A stretch of DNA of 64,000 nucleotides from Cheiracanthium punctorium (taxonomy: Eukaryota; Arthropoda; Arachnida; Araneae; Cheiracanthiidae), in assembly GCA_038373885.1 (NCBI GenBank), contig JAWZYV010013282.1, forward strand, positions 1-64,000, given 5' to 3'. Positions 12,930-25,580 of this stretch are shown here, one piece after another. A program made the translations under genes and the position numbers. A model generated the notes under the pieces. The model saw only the letters and a program-made list of their open reading frames with translations, was not told the DNA's origin and made no database searches. How positions within the stretch are numbered: the stretch's first letter is position 1; each line of letters starts with the position of its first letter.

Positions 12930-14108
12930 GATACCGTTTTTGTTTGCATGTCAGTGTATGAAGAGGCCAAGTATATAAAATATGCAACTATAGAAAGAAT
13001 TAATAAACTTTATAATAAATATGTGTAAAATATAAAAATAGGTATGCATATAGTAAATATCGTATATAAATATATCTAAATGTACGTTTTCTTAGAGAAA
13101 CTAAATGTAGTACCTTTTACTTGACTATCTTTTATTTTATCTTTTAATTTTTAATCTTTAATATTAATATTTTGTTTTTGTTTCTTTACACATATTGCCG
13201 AAAAAAATCAAATGAACAGAACTTTTTGAAATAAATTAATATATTTCTGCAATTCATTTTCGCCATAGAATGATTTCTAATTGTTTAAAATGCACTTTGA
13301 AGTGCATTTAGTGTAACACTGGTAAATTTATTTTGAAGAAATTTGTGGGGACTAAAGGAAATGATAGTTCAAAGATATATATAAGTTAACATTCTGACGT
13401 AACGATTTTTTTCAATTTTAACATAAATAAAAGAATAGGAACGTAAGAAAAATATTTGCACTTATTATCTTCTAATTTTTAAATGCATTTTAAATCATTG
13501 GAAAGCTGACAAAAGCTTTTGTATCCACCAGTCTTTAAAAAGAAACATAATTAAATTACAATTATTCGCATTGGTTTATTCTTTGTTCGAAAAGCAAATT
13601 TTTAAATTATTTACGAGCATTTCTCTTTCCAGATTAAAAAGATAAAATTATTTTTTGATACATTACTTTAAATGTCAAAAACGGAATATCTCTAGTTTTT
13701 AATTACATATACATAATGGAAGTTACTCTCAAAAACGTTTCGCGAATAACTAAGTGCAAAAATAATTTGTTTTAAGGGCGGCGTTGTTTCTTCTTATTTG
13801 TTATTTCAATTTTTCAAAACATTTCGAAATATTATGTTAAATTTCATTTGTAACAAAAACATTGAATGGATGATTTTTCAACGATTTCTTTTTTTTCCAT
13901 AACTTAAAGTATTGAAAGTACATCGAGCATAAATCATGATAATTCACGCAATTTTGCAAAAGTGAAATTATTTCTTTTAAAAAATTTATGATGCCACTTT
14001 TTCCCTATTTTTCTCTTAAGTATGACAAGGCTCTAAATTGCCCGTTAACCCTTTCTCTATCATCGGGACATGTATGTCCGGCAGGTAGTTTGCAATGACC
14101 CTATAAGA

Positions 14109-14152
14109 TAAATATGATTTGTATTAATATAAATATGATTTGTATTAATATA
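14109..14152. repeat. 22-bp perfect tandem duplication
   Basis: Two adjacent identical copies of a 22-bp AT-rich unit (beginning AAATATGATTTG). Confidence 0.8.
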
Positions 14153-15099
14153 AATGCATGTCCCACTGGTATTCTTTGATATAACTGACAATTCAGTGTA
14201 ATTTTTGATTTTTCAGCATTTCATCAATTTTTGTATTGTAATTGACGTATTAAAGTGCTTATTTCATTTTTTTTCTCAGAAAAATATGGTAATGAAAGGT
14301 TTATGAGGCTCTTCTCTTCTTCTTATCTATTGCTTGGGCATAAAAATTTGCATGTTTATGTAGTAAAAAATTCACTCACCTATTAATATAGGGGAGTATG
14401 GAGTATTTACCCTATGAATTTATATGTATAAACTTTTTTATGGATCTACATTGTTGCAGCAGGATCGGTGAAAGATGAGTTTACGCAGGTGTTAATTAGA
14501 GCACATACACAAAAAAATGCACAATCAAGAGAATCAAGCTGAGTCTAAAGGACAAACACAAACTTTAGTGATTCTAAAAGGTCTTGAGGGAATAAGTTTC
14601 GAAGTTTAGTTTATAAACAATATTTCACTAAAGTATTAGTTTTTCATTCAGATACAACTAATTCGAAAGGATCTAAGAATCGCCTACCGCAAAACAGTCA
14701 TTACTGTACTGAGAAGGATCCTTCACTGCTTTAAAGAGTGCAGTGTGCCAAAATCCACTGATCAAGCAGTGGACCCAAACAACCTTTAATACATGCTTCA
14801 CAAACAGCTTAAACACACAGTGAAGTCAATTGTAATGACACAGATTTTCTTTCACTTTGACCAACAAATTGCAGCTATCTTTATAAAATTCCAGAATCAT
14901 TCTGAAATATTCTAGCTACTTTCTTTCCTGTGAAAGTTTAGCCATTTATTATAATTTAATTTCTTAATGCACTGTGCATAAAATCCAACTTTACAGGGAT
15001 CGTGTCAAAAAATGGGATAAATACTCGGCAAGCGTGAGGACTTACAGTTAGATATAACAAAATTCGTGGCCACAAATCGGTCGAAAAGTTGCACTAGTT

Positions 15100-15383
15100 T
15101 GTTTGCTAGGAGACGACAGCTCACGTCGCTGAATGTGTAGTTTACAGCTATGTACGTCACGTCCTTCCTGGAATTTCTCGAGACAATTTGGATCCACGTC
15201 AAAAGGTGGGGGGGACTTCTTAATATTGGCACTCCTTTGAAACTGCTAGCGACCGCCGAAAGGACTTTCAGAACCATAAATTTAACGTGCACGTACACCG
15301 CAGTCTTTAGTGGTACGTCGGAATCGAATCCGCACTCTTCCGGTTACCAGTAAAATGCTTTAACCACTGGGCTACCACATCCC
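15100..15383 (-). mobile_element. tRNA-derived SINE (family A), minus strand
   Basis: Read on the minus strand, the head is GTGGTAGCCCAGTGGTTAA (A box) and about 35 bases on is GATTCGATTCC (B box), a tRNA-like Pol III promoter. It is followed by a body shared with the SINE at 41996-42282: GTGTACGTGCACG, TTCTGAAAGTCC, TCGCTAGCAGTTTC, GTGCCAATATT and AAATTCCAGGAAGGACGT. The copy has lost the (AAAT)n tail. Reading frames across it on both strands are shadows of the repeat. Confidence 0.85.
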
Positions 15384-17737
15384 TTAATTACGCTAGTTTG
15401 GAGATATTTTGCGAAAAATAGTCACAATAAAGGAAAGAAAGTTTGTTAAAATATTGAAAAATAATGCATTGAACGATTAAGTGACTAGAAAAATGTCCTG
15501 TAAACAGGTATGGGTTTAATTACTCTGAGACATTCAATGCATAAGATTGAAAGATATCCTCCTTGTCCTCTTAAAAGAGAATATAATGTAATTATTAGAA
15601 TGTCATAAATAACATCTTCCAGAAGTTTATCTTTTGTAATATAACAAAAGCGTAATTTTTTCTTCTCAATGAAAAAGAAACCTTTTACACTTCGTAAAGT
15701 GAAACGCATTAAATAATTTTGTATGCATAAAACACATATATAGTACACATAAAACTATTGGCTTGTCAGCTTTCTGTTAAAATAAAAACTTGCAGCAAAA
15801 AGATAATATGAAGGAATATTAAAAATAGGCACAAAATTTTAGTAAACTGAATTGAGGATAAAAGTATCAATATTACCGTAAAACAGAATTTGTTTTCAAA
15901 TTTTGAATGAAAAATATTTAAATTATTTGGTCTATCACTGAAAATGTTACTTTTTTTCTTAACTTCGCAAAATCTTTTGTTGTAACCAGTAGATATTTGA
16001 TATGAAATCTCCACTTTTCTCTACCTAGGAAAGAAATAAGTTGTTTTGTTAGATGCATTCAAGAAATATCAAAAACTCTTAGTAATGGATATTTAACACA
16101 ATTCAGTACTATGTAATGTGAATTCGACATATTGATTACTTTTATCCTACTTAATATGTATCTAACAAGAAGAAAAAAAATATTTACATTATTTTTCCAT
16201 CCAAGTCAAAAAATACAATTGCAACCAACAAAAGTAATGAAAAAACGGGGAAATTCTATTGAATGAAACATTTTTTCATTTATTTTCCTGTGAAAGATAA
16301 TTAATCAAAACGCAAATACTGTACAAAAATAATTTTAAATAGTGAAAAGAAGTTTTCACTATTTTCTCGGTATGTAAAGAAAACTGTGATTTTGTAAAAA
16401 AAAAAAAAAAAAAAAAGCTTAGACAGCGTTTCTGAAACAAAACTGGGTATATATATTTTCAAACAGGAAAAATTCGGAACATAAAGTATTATAACAATGT
16501 AATGAATAGCAACGTGTAAAACTTTATGAAAAAATTCTGAAAAGAAAATATATAGGAGCAGAAAGAAAAACAAACTTTTGTTCCTCAATTTATTTTACAA
16601 GGGAGAATTTTTAGAGAGTGTTCTATATCAATGGGAATCTGTCAAAATATTTTCTTTGTTTCTTTGAAGAAAATCGCACTTACGTAGCCTTTCCAGTTTA
16701 ATTATTTCTTCTGCGGAGTAATTTATTTTTTAACTCTCTTGACATGTGTTATTTCTTGTAAAAGAGTTAATTGGTTTTTAAAGTTGGGACTGGACTCATT
16801 TAGTATTGAAAGGATATTAACTCAGAGGGAAAACTAGGTGATGCTGAAAACCTTCACTTGTATTAATTAAAGACAGAAATGATTCTTAGGGAAAATATTA
16901 AATATGCAGTGAAAACGTTACTAGTGTATTTAAAACTATATGTTTTTAATTCATAAATATGTAGTTTTTTGTACAAATTAGAGTACACTACTAAAATATA
17001 ATAATGGCTAAAAATGTTTCATACAACAAATAAGGAAAAAATTTAAAAAGTAAGTTATATAACGTTTGATTTCAATAAAGCACAAGCTAATGAAGTAATA
17101 AAATTTGTCTACATTTCACAATGTATTTAATTTTACCCTCTGGCTATACCTGAATCAAGCATTTTGATTAATTTAATGATAGTAAATTTACCTCCTTATT
17201 ACTTTTATATTAATCAAATTACCTTCTTATTACTTTTATACTAATCAAGTTCCTTTGTGGAAACATATTTTTTAATTGTATCATGAGAAAACAATGCTCA
17301 CATTATTTTGTAGTATAATTTAAAAGATTTTTATCAGTCTTTTTACATTGCATTAACGTCTTTTTTTATAATTATTACATTACAATTCCTTGAAAAGAAA
17401 TAAAAATTTCCATTTATTACGAACTGTGAAGTTTTCTTTTTTCTCCTTTTCTAAATCAAACAAACTTATGTCATTTTAATAAGTTTCCAACAGCGTAGTA
17501 ATAGCTAGTGCATGGCGTACCAATATCACGCGATTCTGTTCAGCGTAACCTTTGCCATCGAGATACACGTTCTGGTACGTCCATGAGAACAAAAAAAAAA
17601 AAGATCCATGGCAATCTTTCTTGTTTAATTTATAAAAAAATGAAATATTGTGAAATGGAAAGAATGTAGCGTAGTAATGAAAAAAAAAAAGTGACTGTAC
17701 TTTACAAGTTGTTCTTATGATCCATTCTATTTTGCAG

Positions 17738-17921
17738 ATACCAGATACAGATACCACCGACCATGGTGTGACTGTATACACTGATGAGTTAGAAGCGAGA
17801 TCCAAAAGCTTAAGGCTGCCTGTGACTGAAGGACTTCTTAAGCGTGGCAAGCTAGCTATAAAATGCGAAGCCTCCTTCTTGGGACGCATGGCTATGCTGT
17901 CTAGAGACATCACTATCATAG
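17738..17921 (+). CDS. beat: Beat family Ig protein, penultimate exon (second Ig half)
   Basis: Acceptor TTTTGCAG ends at 17737 and donor GTAAAG starts at 17922. The exon begins in phase 0, as the previous exon ends, and leaves one base for the next codon. It encodes 61 residues, from IPDTDTTDHGV through the SLRLPVTEGLL stretch to GKLAIKCEASFLG. Fly Beat proteins have the same layout: a variable loop, a conserved strand, then a K-x-C-x-A motif whose cysteine pairs with the NC of the preceding exon. Base composition and codon use differ clearly from the AT-rich introns around it. Downstream of the cysteine the sequence is shorter than in most Beats (MAMLSRDITII), followed directly by the C-terminal exon. 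The 210-aa reading frame on the opposite strand across this exon is an antisense shadow. Confidence 0.88.
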
Positions 17922-18260
17922 GTAAAGTACAACATACCCTGAACAAACTATCGGGGTTTGGCTTCAAACGTGTTGTTAACTGACTTACAGTGCTCAACAT
18001 ATCGGCTGGTTTAATGTGGAGAAGTGTTTTAAATAACTGAAGACGTGCGGAAAAAGTACGAAACGTACGAATTGCGGAAAACGTACAGTTTCTGAAAGTT
18101 TCATTCAAAGTGTTTCCGTCGTTGTAACTAAAATTATTGCTCCAAACAGAACTAAAACTTACTAAATGTAGCAGTTAAAATGTCTTGGTTTTATTGCGAA
18201 ATAAAATTTGTCCGTTAACTTTCTACAAACTAGAAGTCAAAGCCTGTTGTAGAGATAATT

Positions 18261-18745
18261 ATAGAGGGCGCTAGAAAAAACATTTGCCGAAAATACGTCT
18301 ACACTCAATATATTTATTATATCTTTGTGCTCCTAAAATAAATAAGTTCATATTCAATTTCAATTATATACCCAAATCAAATTTCATGCTCTTCTGGAAA
18401 CGCGCGGAAATTTTTGGCATTCGAAAGATTTCGCTTCGTGCACGCAGCCTTTGTTATATCCTTGCAGACGATTTATTTGTGAAAAAAAATTGAAGTATGT
18501 AATCCGGAAAATCTATTTTAAACGAATCGGAATCACACATTCCTTTCAAAGTCTGATGACCGTGATGAATATGACGTCATATCGATTGCAACAGCTCATT
18601 TTTTCACGCAAAAAATTCAATTTTTTACTCTCGTATATGAAATGGAGCTGAAAATGACAAAAAATTGCTTAAAAATTTGGGAACCGGCGAATTTTCAGAT
18701 TTTTTAAGTATCACAGATTGTTTTTAATATCTAGCCCTCTACAAC
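18261..18745. mobile_element. Possible MITE with AGAGGGC-GCTAG ends
   Basis: The left end has AGAGGGCGCTAGAAAAAACA. The right end reads, inverted, GTAGAGGGCTAGATATTAAAAACA in broken form. The inverted ends are about 20 bp with a small indel, and there is no clear target duplication. The interior has a GATGAATATGACGTCATATC segment but no coding. Tentative. Confidence 0.35.
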
Positions 18746-19139
18746 CCCCCTTATAAATACGTCACTACAATTCTGTCCATTACCATATTTTTGATAGCAT
18801 ATTCAAAAATTATCACTGTAATCAAATGTCAGTGGATGCTAATGACTAAAAGTATTCATAAAGCTATCAATCACAAGCTATACATTTTATATTTGCGGTA
18901 AAAAAGGCTCGGGGAATTGATTGAATAAATTGAAAAATGGAGGCTTCTGAAAAGTTTTTATGCAAAGTGAGCAAAGGGGATATTTAGAAGTCCCCCTCAA
19001 AATATTAAACATCTATTTAGAAATGTTCTTTACATAGTCTACATAGTCATTCCGTGTCAAGTGATCCAATGATTTTTACATTACTATTTTCAATTGCTTC
19101 CATTTTCAGTAAACGCAAAGTACTGTGAAAGAAGGTATG

Positions 19140-19168
<29 letters not shown>
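19140..19168. repeat. (TA)n microsatellite
   Basis: Short TA run in the second beat intron. Confidence 0.85.
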
Positions 19169-19172
<4 letters not shown>

Positions 19173-19889
19173 TCTTTTTTTATGTCATTTTATTTTGGTT
19201 TAACAAAAGCTTAAAAATATTAAAACATTCAAATTTTTGTTATACTATGCTGCAAATAAACTTTTATAAATTAGCAAATAATTAAAATATTTAAAAAATA
19301 AATGTATCGTTTAATTCAAAAATCACAAATTTTAAAATGATATGTAACATGATAGCAATACTTTAATTTTTTTTTTAATTCTACTAATTCTTCACTATTT
19401 TTATAAACTCTGCAAAATTTCAACTTTCTCAATGGAACAGAAAAAAATACTATTTATGTGGCATATAGTAAAAAAATCTGATGTGTCCAACACATGACTT
19501 CCTTGCACGTCTATTAAATCAAAAATGTTTTTTACGCACTTCCTCTAAACTTATTTGTTTGAAAGATATAAAATATCAATAATAGTAAGGTTTAGCGATT
19601 TCTAGCCAAATATTTCGATATCGCCAAGGTGAGTTCAATTTGAAAGATTTCCTTCTGACACTTTATTTGGCGATATTTCACCAAAAGCCGACAAACTTGA
19701 GATAGTCTGCGAGATTTTGGGGATAGCCAAAGTAGTCATTGACCACAGACTTTCAATGAATTGAATGCATCCATACACCTCAATGTATTTAAAGTCATTT
19801 GGCTCACCCTGTAATTAAATTCTCAGTCGATTGCTGTCAAAAAAGATATTGAAAACAGTTAGATATTACAATAGTTCTAAAAAATACGA

Positions 19890-20163
19890 AATAATTTTTG
19901 GCGCCAAATTTGGCGATATTTCGGCGAAACTCGTCAATGTCGACGACATTTGGCGAGATTTTAAGCATGAACCAATCAATGACAGATTATCGCCAAATTT
20001 GGCGATATTTCGCCAAAACTCGCCAAGAACGATGACAAATGGCGATACTTTGGGCATGGACCAAATGACTGACTATCGCCAAATTTGGCGATATTTCGCC
20101 AAAACTCGCCAAGGTCGACGACAGACGGCGAGATTTTGGGAATGTACCAAACAATGACTGTCT
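19890..20163. repeat. Tandem array of about 87-bp units with palindromic core
   Basis: Three good copies with starts near 19902, 19991 and 20077. Each begins CGCCAAATTTGGCGATATTT, whose first 14 bases are a perfect palindrome. Another degenerate copy lies at 19620-19750. Confidence 0.85.
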
Positions 20164-20647
20164 ACAGTTGCATTATATTGAAGATGTCCATAGACATAAA
20201 AGTACTGAAATTCTTTTCGGTGGTCCTGTAAATAAACTCTCCAGTAGATTGGAACCAAAAATCGAGATGCACAACTAGATGTTACAACATTCTTATATAT
20301 GAAATTTCATAATAGTTTTTGAGATTTGAGAGTTAAATATGCACACACGTACACCAAATGTCGCCAAGCTTGGCGACTTTTGGCATAGTTCTTGAGGGAG
20401 GCACGTGACCGTGGTCGGACCATTACCTAACTTATGTGGTAGGACGGTATTGTGCTTGAAATGGATGAATGCCCCTAAAATTGCCATTGACCGTAATGTA
20501 TTGGAAATATTTTGAGTGTTCCTGTAGCAGAACTATAAATGATAAAGACACTTTTTTTAATGGAGAAATTAATTTTCTAACTCTTTACAGCATATATCAC
20601 TTCTGAGTCGTTTGAAATAGCCCAATACCTCTAAAAAACGCTTTGAT

Positions 20648-21340
20648 GAATTTCGGCCCATTGAGCGTAATGTATTTCGAATGTTTTGGACAGTCCTGTA
20701 GATAAACTATCCAGTCGAATGGAACCAAAAGGGGAGGTGCACAACTAGATGTTACAACTATCCAAAATATGAAGCTTCGACATTCTACGCCTAATAGCTT
20801 TTGAGTTAGGCGAGTTTAATGAATTTCGGCCCATAGAGCGTAATGTATTTCGAATCTTTTGGGCGGTTCTGTAGATAAACTATCCAGTCGAATGGAACCG
20901 AAAGGGGAGGTGCACAACTAGATGTTACAACAATCCTAAATATAAAGTTTCAACATTCTACGCCTAATAGTTTTCGAGATATGCGAGTTTAATGAATTTC
21001 GGCCCATTGATCGTAATGTATTTCGAATGTTTTGGACAGTCCTGTAGATAAACTATCCAGTCGAATGGAACCAAAAGGGGAGGTGCACAACTAGATGTTA
21101 CAACTATCCAAAATATGAAGTTTCGACATTCTACGCCTAATAGCGTTTGAGTTAGGCGAGTTTATTGAATTTCGGCCCATAGAGCGTAATGTATTTCGAA
21201 TCTTTTGGGCGGTCCTGTACATAAACTATCCATTAGATTGCCACCAAAAGGGGAGGTGCACAACTAGATCATAGAACAATCCTAAATATCAAATCTCAAC
21301 ATTCTACGACCAATAGTTTTTGAGATATGCGAGTTACATA
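20648..21340. repeat. Four tandem 173-bp monomers
   Basis: Copies start at 20648, 20821, 20994 and 21167, exactly 173 bp apart. Each begins GAATTTCGGCCCAT and contains GGGGAGGTGCACAACTAGAT and ATTCTACG. The last copy is the most divergent. Weaker copies lie upstream (20200-20640). Confidence 0.93.
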
Positions 21341-21928
21341 CATACGTACGTACGTACAGACGGCATGGAAAAACTGGCCACAGTAGACTCGCCGCTGGTC
21401 AAAATGAGTTGCAGACGCGTTAATATGATCGTACATGCTAGCCTACGATGAGATGCATCGAAAAAAAATTTTAAATTAAATTTAGATGTAGTCAAAATCG
21501 GTTTTTTTGTCGAAATTTGGCCCCCAAAATTTTTCGGGATCACATTACTTCCTTATACTACGTACAAGGAAGTGACAGCGTAACATATAATAGTGTACGT
21601 AAGATTAAAAGCTATACCATTCATTTTAAACAATGTTACAAACCAAACACAACTGGTGTAGAAGCTTAAATTTTAGATCATTTACATATGATTTATACCA
21701 CAGTTTTATTTTTATATATTTTTCAAAAGCATTTGTAGCATTTACCACATTCTTTTAACATTAGACATTTACCCTCTTACTATACCGTGAAAGAAGATTT
21801 TGTATATCTCCATCGTTCCCTTCCATCGCCAGTCCAATAGAAATTTAAGAACCGTCTTCTTACTGCTGATTTATTTCATGATATATTTAAAAAATTGCGT
21901 CGGGCTATTTAAAATTGCTGGAGAGGTT

Positions 21929-22200
21929 ATGATACTCTTTCACAATGCCACTCGTTTACACTCCGCAGGGAGAACAAAAGAAGGTCTTCCAACTTCCCAG
22001 TGGGGAGTTACAGAATACCTTCCCTACAATCCGGATCTGGCATGCAGTGATTATTATTTTTCTATTTGAAAAGAAAAAAAAATTGGCGAGTGACAATGAG
22101 CTTAAGTACGCAATGACGATGACTTACATTTCTGAATAGACTGGCGGAGGAGGTGTTGGATGAAGGAATACAAAATCTGGTTTCGGAATGTTACGAAATC
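21929..22200 (+). pseudogene. Mariner-type transposase C-terminal relic
   Basis: The frame from 21929 gives ILFHNATRLHSAGRTKE, corresponding to the HDNAxPHxA motif with the catalytic Asp of the second position lost (HN for HDN). It continues to PYNPDLACSDYYF, the SPDLAPSDYHLF motif that holds the third Asp of mariner enzymes. A stop follows, then frame-shifted remnants to a terminal QKLVxRYxK-like segment (VSECYEI). It is a mariner fragment with stops and indels. The N-terminal half is not recognisable upstream and I did not find inverted repeats. Confidence 0.7.
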
Positions 22201-23465
22201 TTTAGTTATTGTTTTTATATTATAAAACGAATAATACTTTCAGTACGTTCTCCGCTTTAAAAAATAATAATAAATTTCAGCTGCCTCAATTTTAATATGA
22301 CTGTTTGCATTCATTTCGAAATTTCACAAAAGAATGGTAGAAAACGTGTGTACATTGTGAACCAGGTTATTTGCATTGCATGTATTACTCATATTTATTT
22401 CTTTATTGAGAACTCTGTTCCTTGTTTTAAAAATCAGCTAAAATAAAACATTCATAAATGTCTACTGTAAAAATAATCATACATTTATTACGGATGTGAA
22501 ATATATATAGTCTGTTTCCAGATAATATTTTACACTCATTTCATTGTCGAATTACATTTAATAGCAATGAAAAGCAACAAACTATTTTCTCAGTTATACG
22601 ATAAGATTTAAGAGAACTATTTTGCTTCTCTTTTAATTTATTATTTAAAGTAACATACAATATAAGAGTAGCTAAGAGTGTTTAGCCGATTTTATAGTTT
22701 CTAAATGAAACCTTTTGAAACGATTTGTGAATAATAGACACAGCCTAGGAGAGTAAAATAACTGTATACTTAAAAGGTTCAAATTTTATAAAACAGAATT
22801 GCCTACTGCTTTTCTGAAATTTATATATTTAACTGTAAAAGCATTCAAAATAACATTTTGCACTGTCAATCGATAGAAATGCATGTGTGGGCATATGCCC
22901 TTTTTATTGCAACTGACGTTCGAAGATCATGGCTAAATTTACCCGTATGTTGTATTAGTAATGTACGAATGTGAAATTTAAAGAATACCCCATTTCCCCT
23001 CCACGTAAATTGATTGTTTTGAATTGTTCTTGCCTGTTCTATTTGCAATGAAATTACCGTGACAAGACATCAGTTATAGAATTTCAATACTGTTTTTTGT
23101 AAAAGTACATGTTCAAAAGATAAAGATGTTTATTGGGTAAAGAACAATAACTGATTTGTGACAATACCATTTCACTCTTATGAATTCTACAAACAACCAA
23201 GGAGAAACCAATTCAAAGGATTACAATATATTTACACAGCAGAAATACAATAATTCGTTATTTCCTTTCAAGGAATGCTTTCATCCTGCGACATTCAAAA
23301 TGCGTTCTCTGTGTTGTTAGAAACAGTTACGTAACAACAACTGTCAATAGAGCGCATATTACTTATTCATAAAAGCAAATGTAATGACACCTTACGGATT
23401 CAATGTTTGGTCTTCTTTCTAATACACGAACTGCACGAAAAATTCATTCAATTCTGCGTGAATAT

Positions 23466-23600
23466 TTGGAATGCTATAACGTTTATATAACAAAAATTAA
23501 CGTTTATATAATAGATTAACGTTATAATTTAAAAATATAATATAATTAACGTTATATAATATAAATTAACGTTTGGAACGCTATAACGTTTAACGTAACG
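23466..23600. repeat. ATTAACGTT-rich interspersed short repeats
   Basis: The words TTAACGTT and ATAACGTTTA recur about eight times within 135 bases without a fixed period. Probably slippage-derived low complexity. Confidence 0.55.
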
Positions 23601-25315
23601 TCCCTCTTTGATTCTTACGGTAAAATGTTTTTTATTAATGATGTTCTGACTTCGAACTTTCTAGTTTCTACATTCATTCATGCGTTATTAATTTTTATCC
23701 CTTCAAGGTTTTTAACCTTTAAATAGTTAAAGTTCCTTCGCATTACATTCATAACGTAGTTTTAGAGCAAAACTTTCGAGCGGGACTTGTGAAATATATA
23801 TTATATGCGTAGCTTTGTTTTAAACATTAATTAACGGGTTCTTGCAACAATACTGAATTTTTGGAAACACTGAGGGTTATGGAATGCATGAAATCACTTC
23901 TTCAACGCAATCTGTTTTCAATATTTCCTATTATTATTTGCAAGATATGACTATTTATTAAGAGACCGAGCGAAGCCAGGTCTCAGTGTCAAATGAAGCG
24001 AAATTTATCTGTTTGCACGACGGTAGCTTTAATATCCTCTATCCGATCTTCGCTAAATATGATGGATGAGTAATTCAGGAGAATATATTGAGAGTCATCA
24101 CTATCAATTGTGAAGAAATGGAAAATTACTTACACTATAAAAATTGACTTTTAAAATTATACCAAAATTTTAAAAGTTTGTATATTTTTTCCTGGACATG
24201 ATTTTTTTGTTAAAGGTTCCTTGGAAGTTAGACTTGTTTTTGAGGAAAATAAAACTTATCATAAATTAATAAGGACAATTCTTATAATAATTTTCACTCT
24301 CACTTTCCGTTAATTGAGGTTATGCAGTTTATTATAATTCAAAATTGTTTATGATACATGAGGCAGGAAAACGCAGGTATCACGTAGTTAATACGCATTT
24401 CTGAGCTCGGTTTCGAATGCCAAAAATATTTTTTCTAACATTTGTTATTAAAATAAAAACTATTTTAATATAAATTATATTATAATGAAAGCTTAAAATA
24501 CTACATTTTTCATGAGTAGTGGCAAAAAATATAAACTCATAAGCAAAGCTGCTTTTCGTGTTCTCTCATACAGCCATTGTTTTCTATTTATTTATTCCGT
24601 TCTCTTATCAGTTTGACCCTGTTTAATTAATCGCGGTAACACACGTGTTGAAGACACATAGAGAAAAATTGAAAATTTATGCAATCTAATAGAGAATCGT
24701 TTGAAAGTATTTAAGGGTGATTTATAGTAAGGTAATTTACATAAAATTTATTTATGGATGCAACTCAAGACTTATTACATAAAATTTCAGTAGAAAATTA
24801 TACGATCGCTGAAATTAGGTTATCGATCATGTGGTGCATAAATTTTCGATGAGACATATTGTCATACTTTGAGTAGTGTTTTGTGTGGGTAGCTACTCTC
24901 AATTTATACGTAAATGAACATGAGAACGACGCAGACGTTAGAGTGGTGTGATAACTTAAATCGCGGGTGCGTGAAGTTTATATATATATATATTTATGAG
25001 AAAATAGACGAGATTATTAAAAATTCATATTGTTTCTTTTCTCTCATTAGTATTTATTTATTTCTGATAAAAAAATATTGTAATGTATATTTTCTCATAC
25101 GTAACAGAGACCGAGGCATATTTTCCGTAGTTTCAAGTTTTCCAAACCATCTAATTTTTAAAAAAGCCGCTAAATGACGCCAGGGAGCAAACTAACTGAA
25201 GTATAGATACACGACAGGTCATGCAAGAAAGTTTGAGTTTAGAAGCTGCTTTCAAATTATTTTCTACACTTCTCATACTTATTAAACTTGTTTTTATTTA
25301 AACATACTCATTAAC

Positions 25316-25580
25316 CCTTTGGCTTTCAATTGCCCGACACGGCCGAAAATGTACGCTCCCAGATCCGGCATTCTGGCTGGACGATGCTTCTTTGCCCCTT
25401 ACCCTGCAAGAGTGAAAAACTTCTTTCTTGTGTTTGCTAATGTTACTACATTGAAGATGCATATGAAGAAACAATCAAAGTTTGTTACCTGTCTTTCACT
25501 ATTTAAAAAATAGTTGAGAATTGGCCATCCCGTTCATTTCTAGTAAGCTGCAAAACTTGCTCCGTACACGGGCCAAATTT
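25316..25580. mobile_element. Possible piggyBac-like end fragment
   Basis: TTAACCCTTTGG followed by a GC-richer segment resembles the left end of the piggyBac MITE at 41821 and the shorter match at 14046 (TTAACCCTTTCTC). No matching right end with AAAGGGTTAA was found, so this is only suggestive. The 64-codon frame over it shows no domain. Confidence 0.3.

Larger units (their letters stand above)
169..17737 (+). other. Long intron of the beat gene (about 17.6 kb)
   Basis: Donor GTAAGT and acceptor TTGCAG bound this stretch. It is AT-rich, and I see no convincing host coding exon in it. Recognised contents are the Penelope-like RT relic (2466-3553), a hairpin (4281), microsatellites, satellite remnants (5215-5370), a degenerate tandem repeat (9026-9200), two MITEs (7498 and 11411) and a minus-strand SINE (15100). 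The stretches 180-2460, 5380-7490, 7930-9020, 9200-11400, 11890-15090 and 15390-17730 hold only low-complexity AT-rich DNA with short spurious reading frames. Alternative small exons in it cannot be excluded. Confidence 0.75.
19620..21575 (-). mobile_element. Composite repeat: hairpin end, simple repeat, two satellite arrays
   Basis: Read on the minus strand this unit begins at the right with a hairpin, ACTTCC...GGAAGT (21547-21573). A conserved segment follows (GTGATC, then GGGGGCCAAATTTCGAC), then a GTAC/GTAT microsatellite (about 21338), then four 173-bp monomers (20648-21340), divergent monomer copies, and finally 87-bp CGCCAAATTTGGCGA monomers (19890-20163). The same order of parts appears at 60755-61300, so this is one repeat family and not a chance cluster. 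No transposase. A non-autonomous element that has captured satellite DNA is the best reading. Short ORFs here are spurious. Confidence 0.6.

Noticed and set aside
15005..15353. Overlapping frames on both strands
   Set aside because: They lie in the minus-strand SINE. The second SINE copy at 42 kb gives the same kind of false frames.
17783..17800. CTGATGAG string suggesting a hammerhead ribozyme core
   Set aside because: It lies in the coding exon and the required GAAA segment and stems are absent. A second CTGATGAG near 6083 also lacks them.
17476..18108. 210-codon open frame on the minus strand
   Set aside because: It is antisense to the beat exon at 17738-17921 and runs into AT-rich intron. 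It shows no domain, and the plus strand has splice sites and homology.
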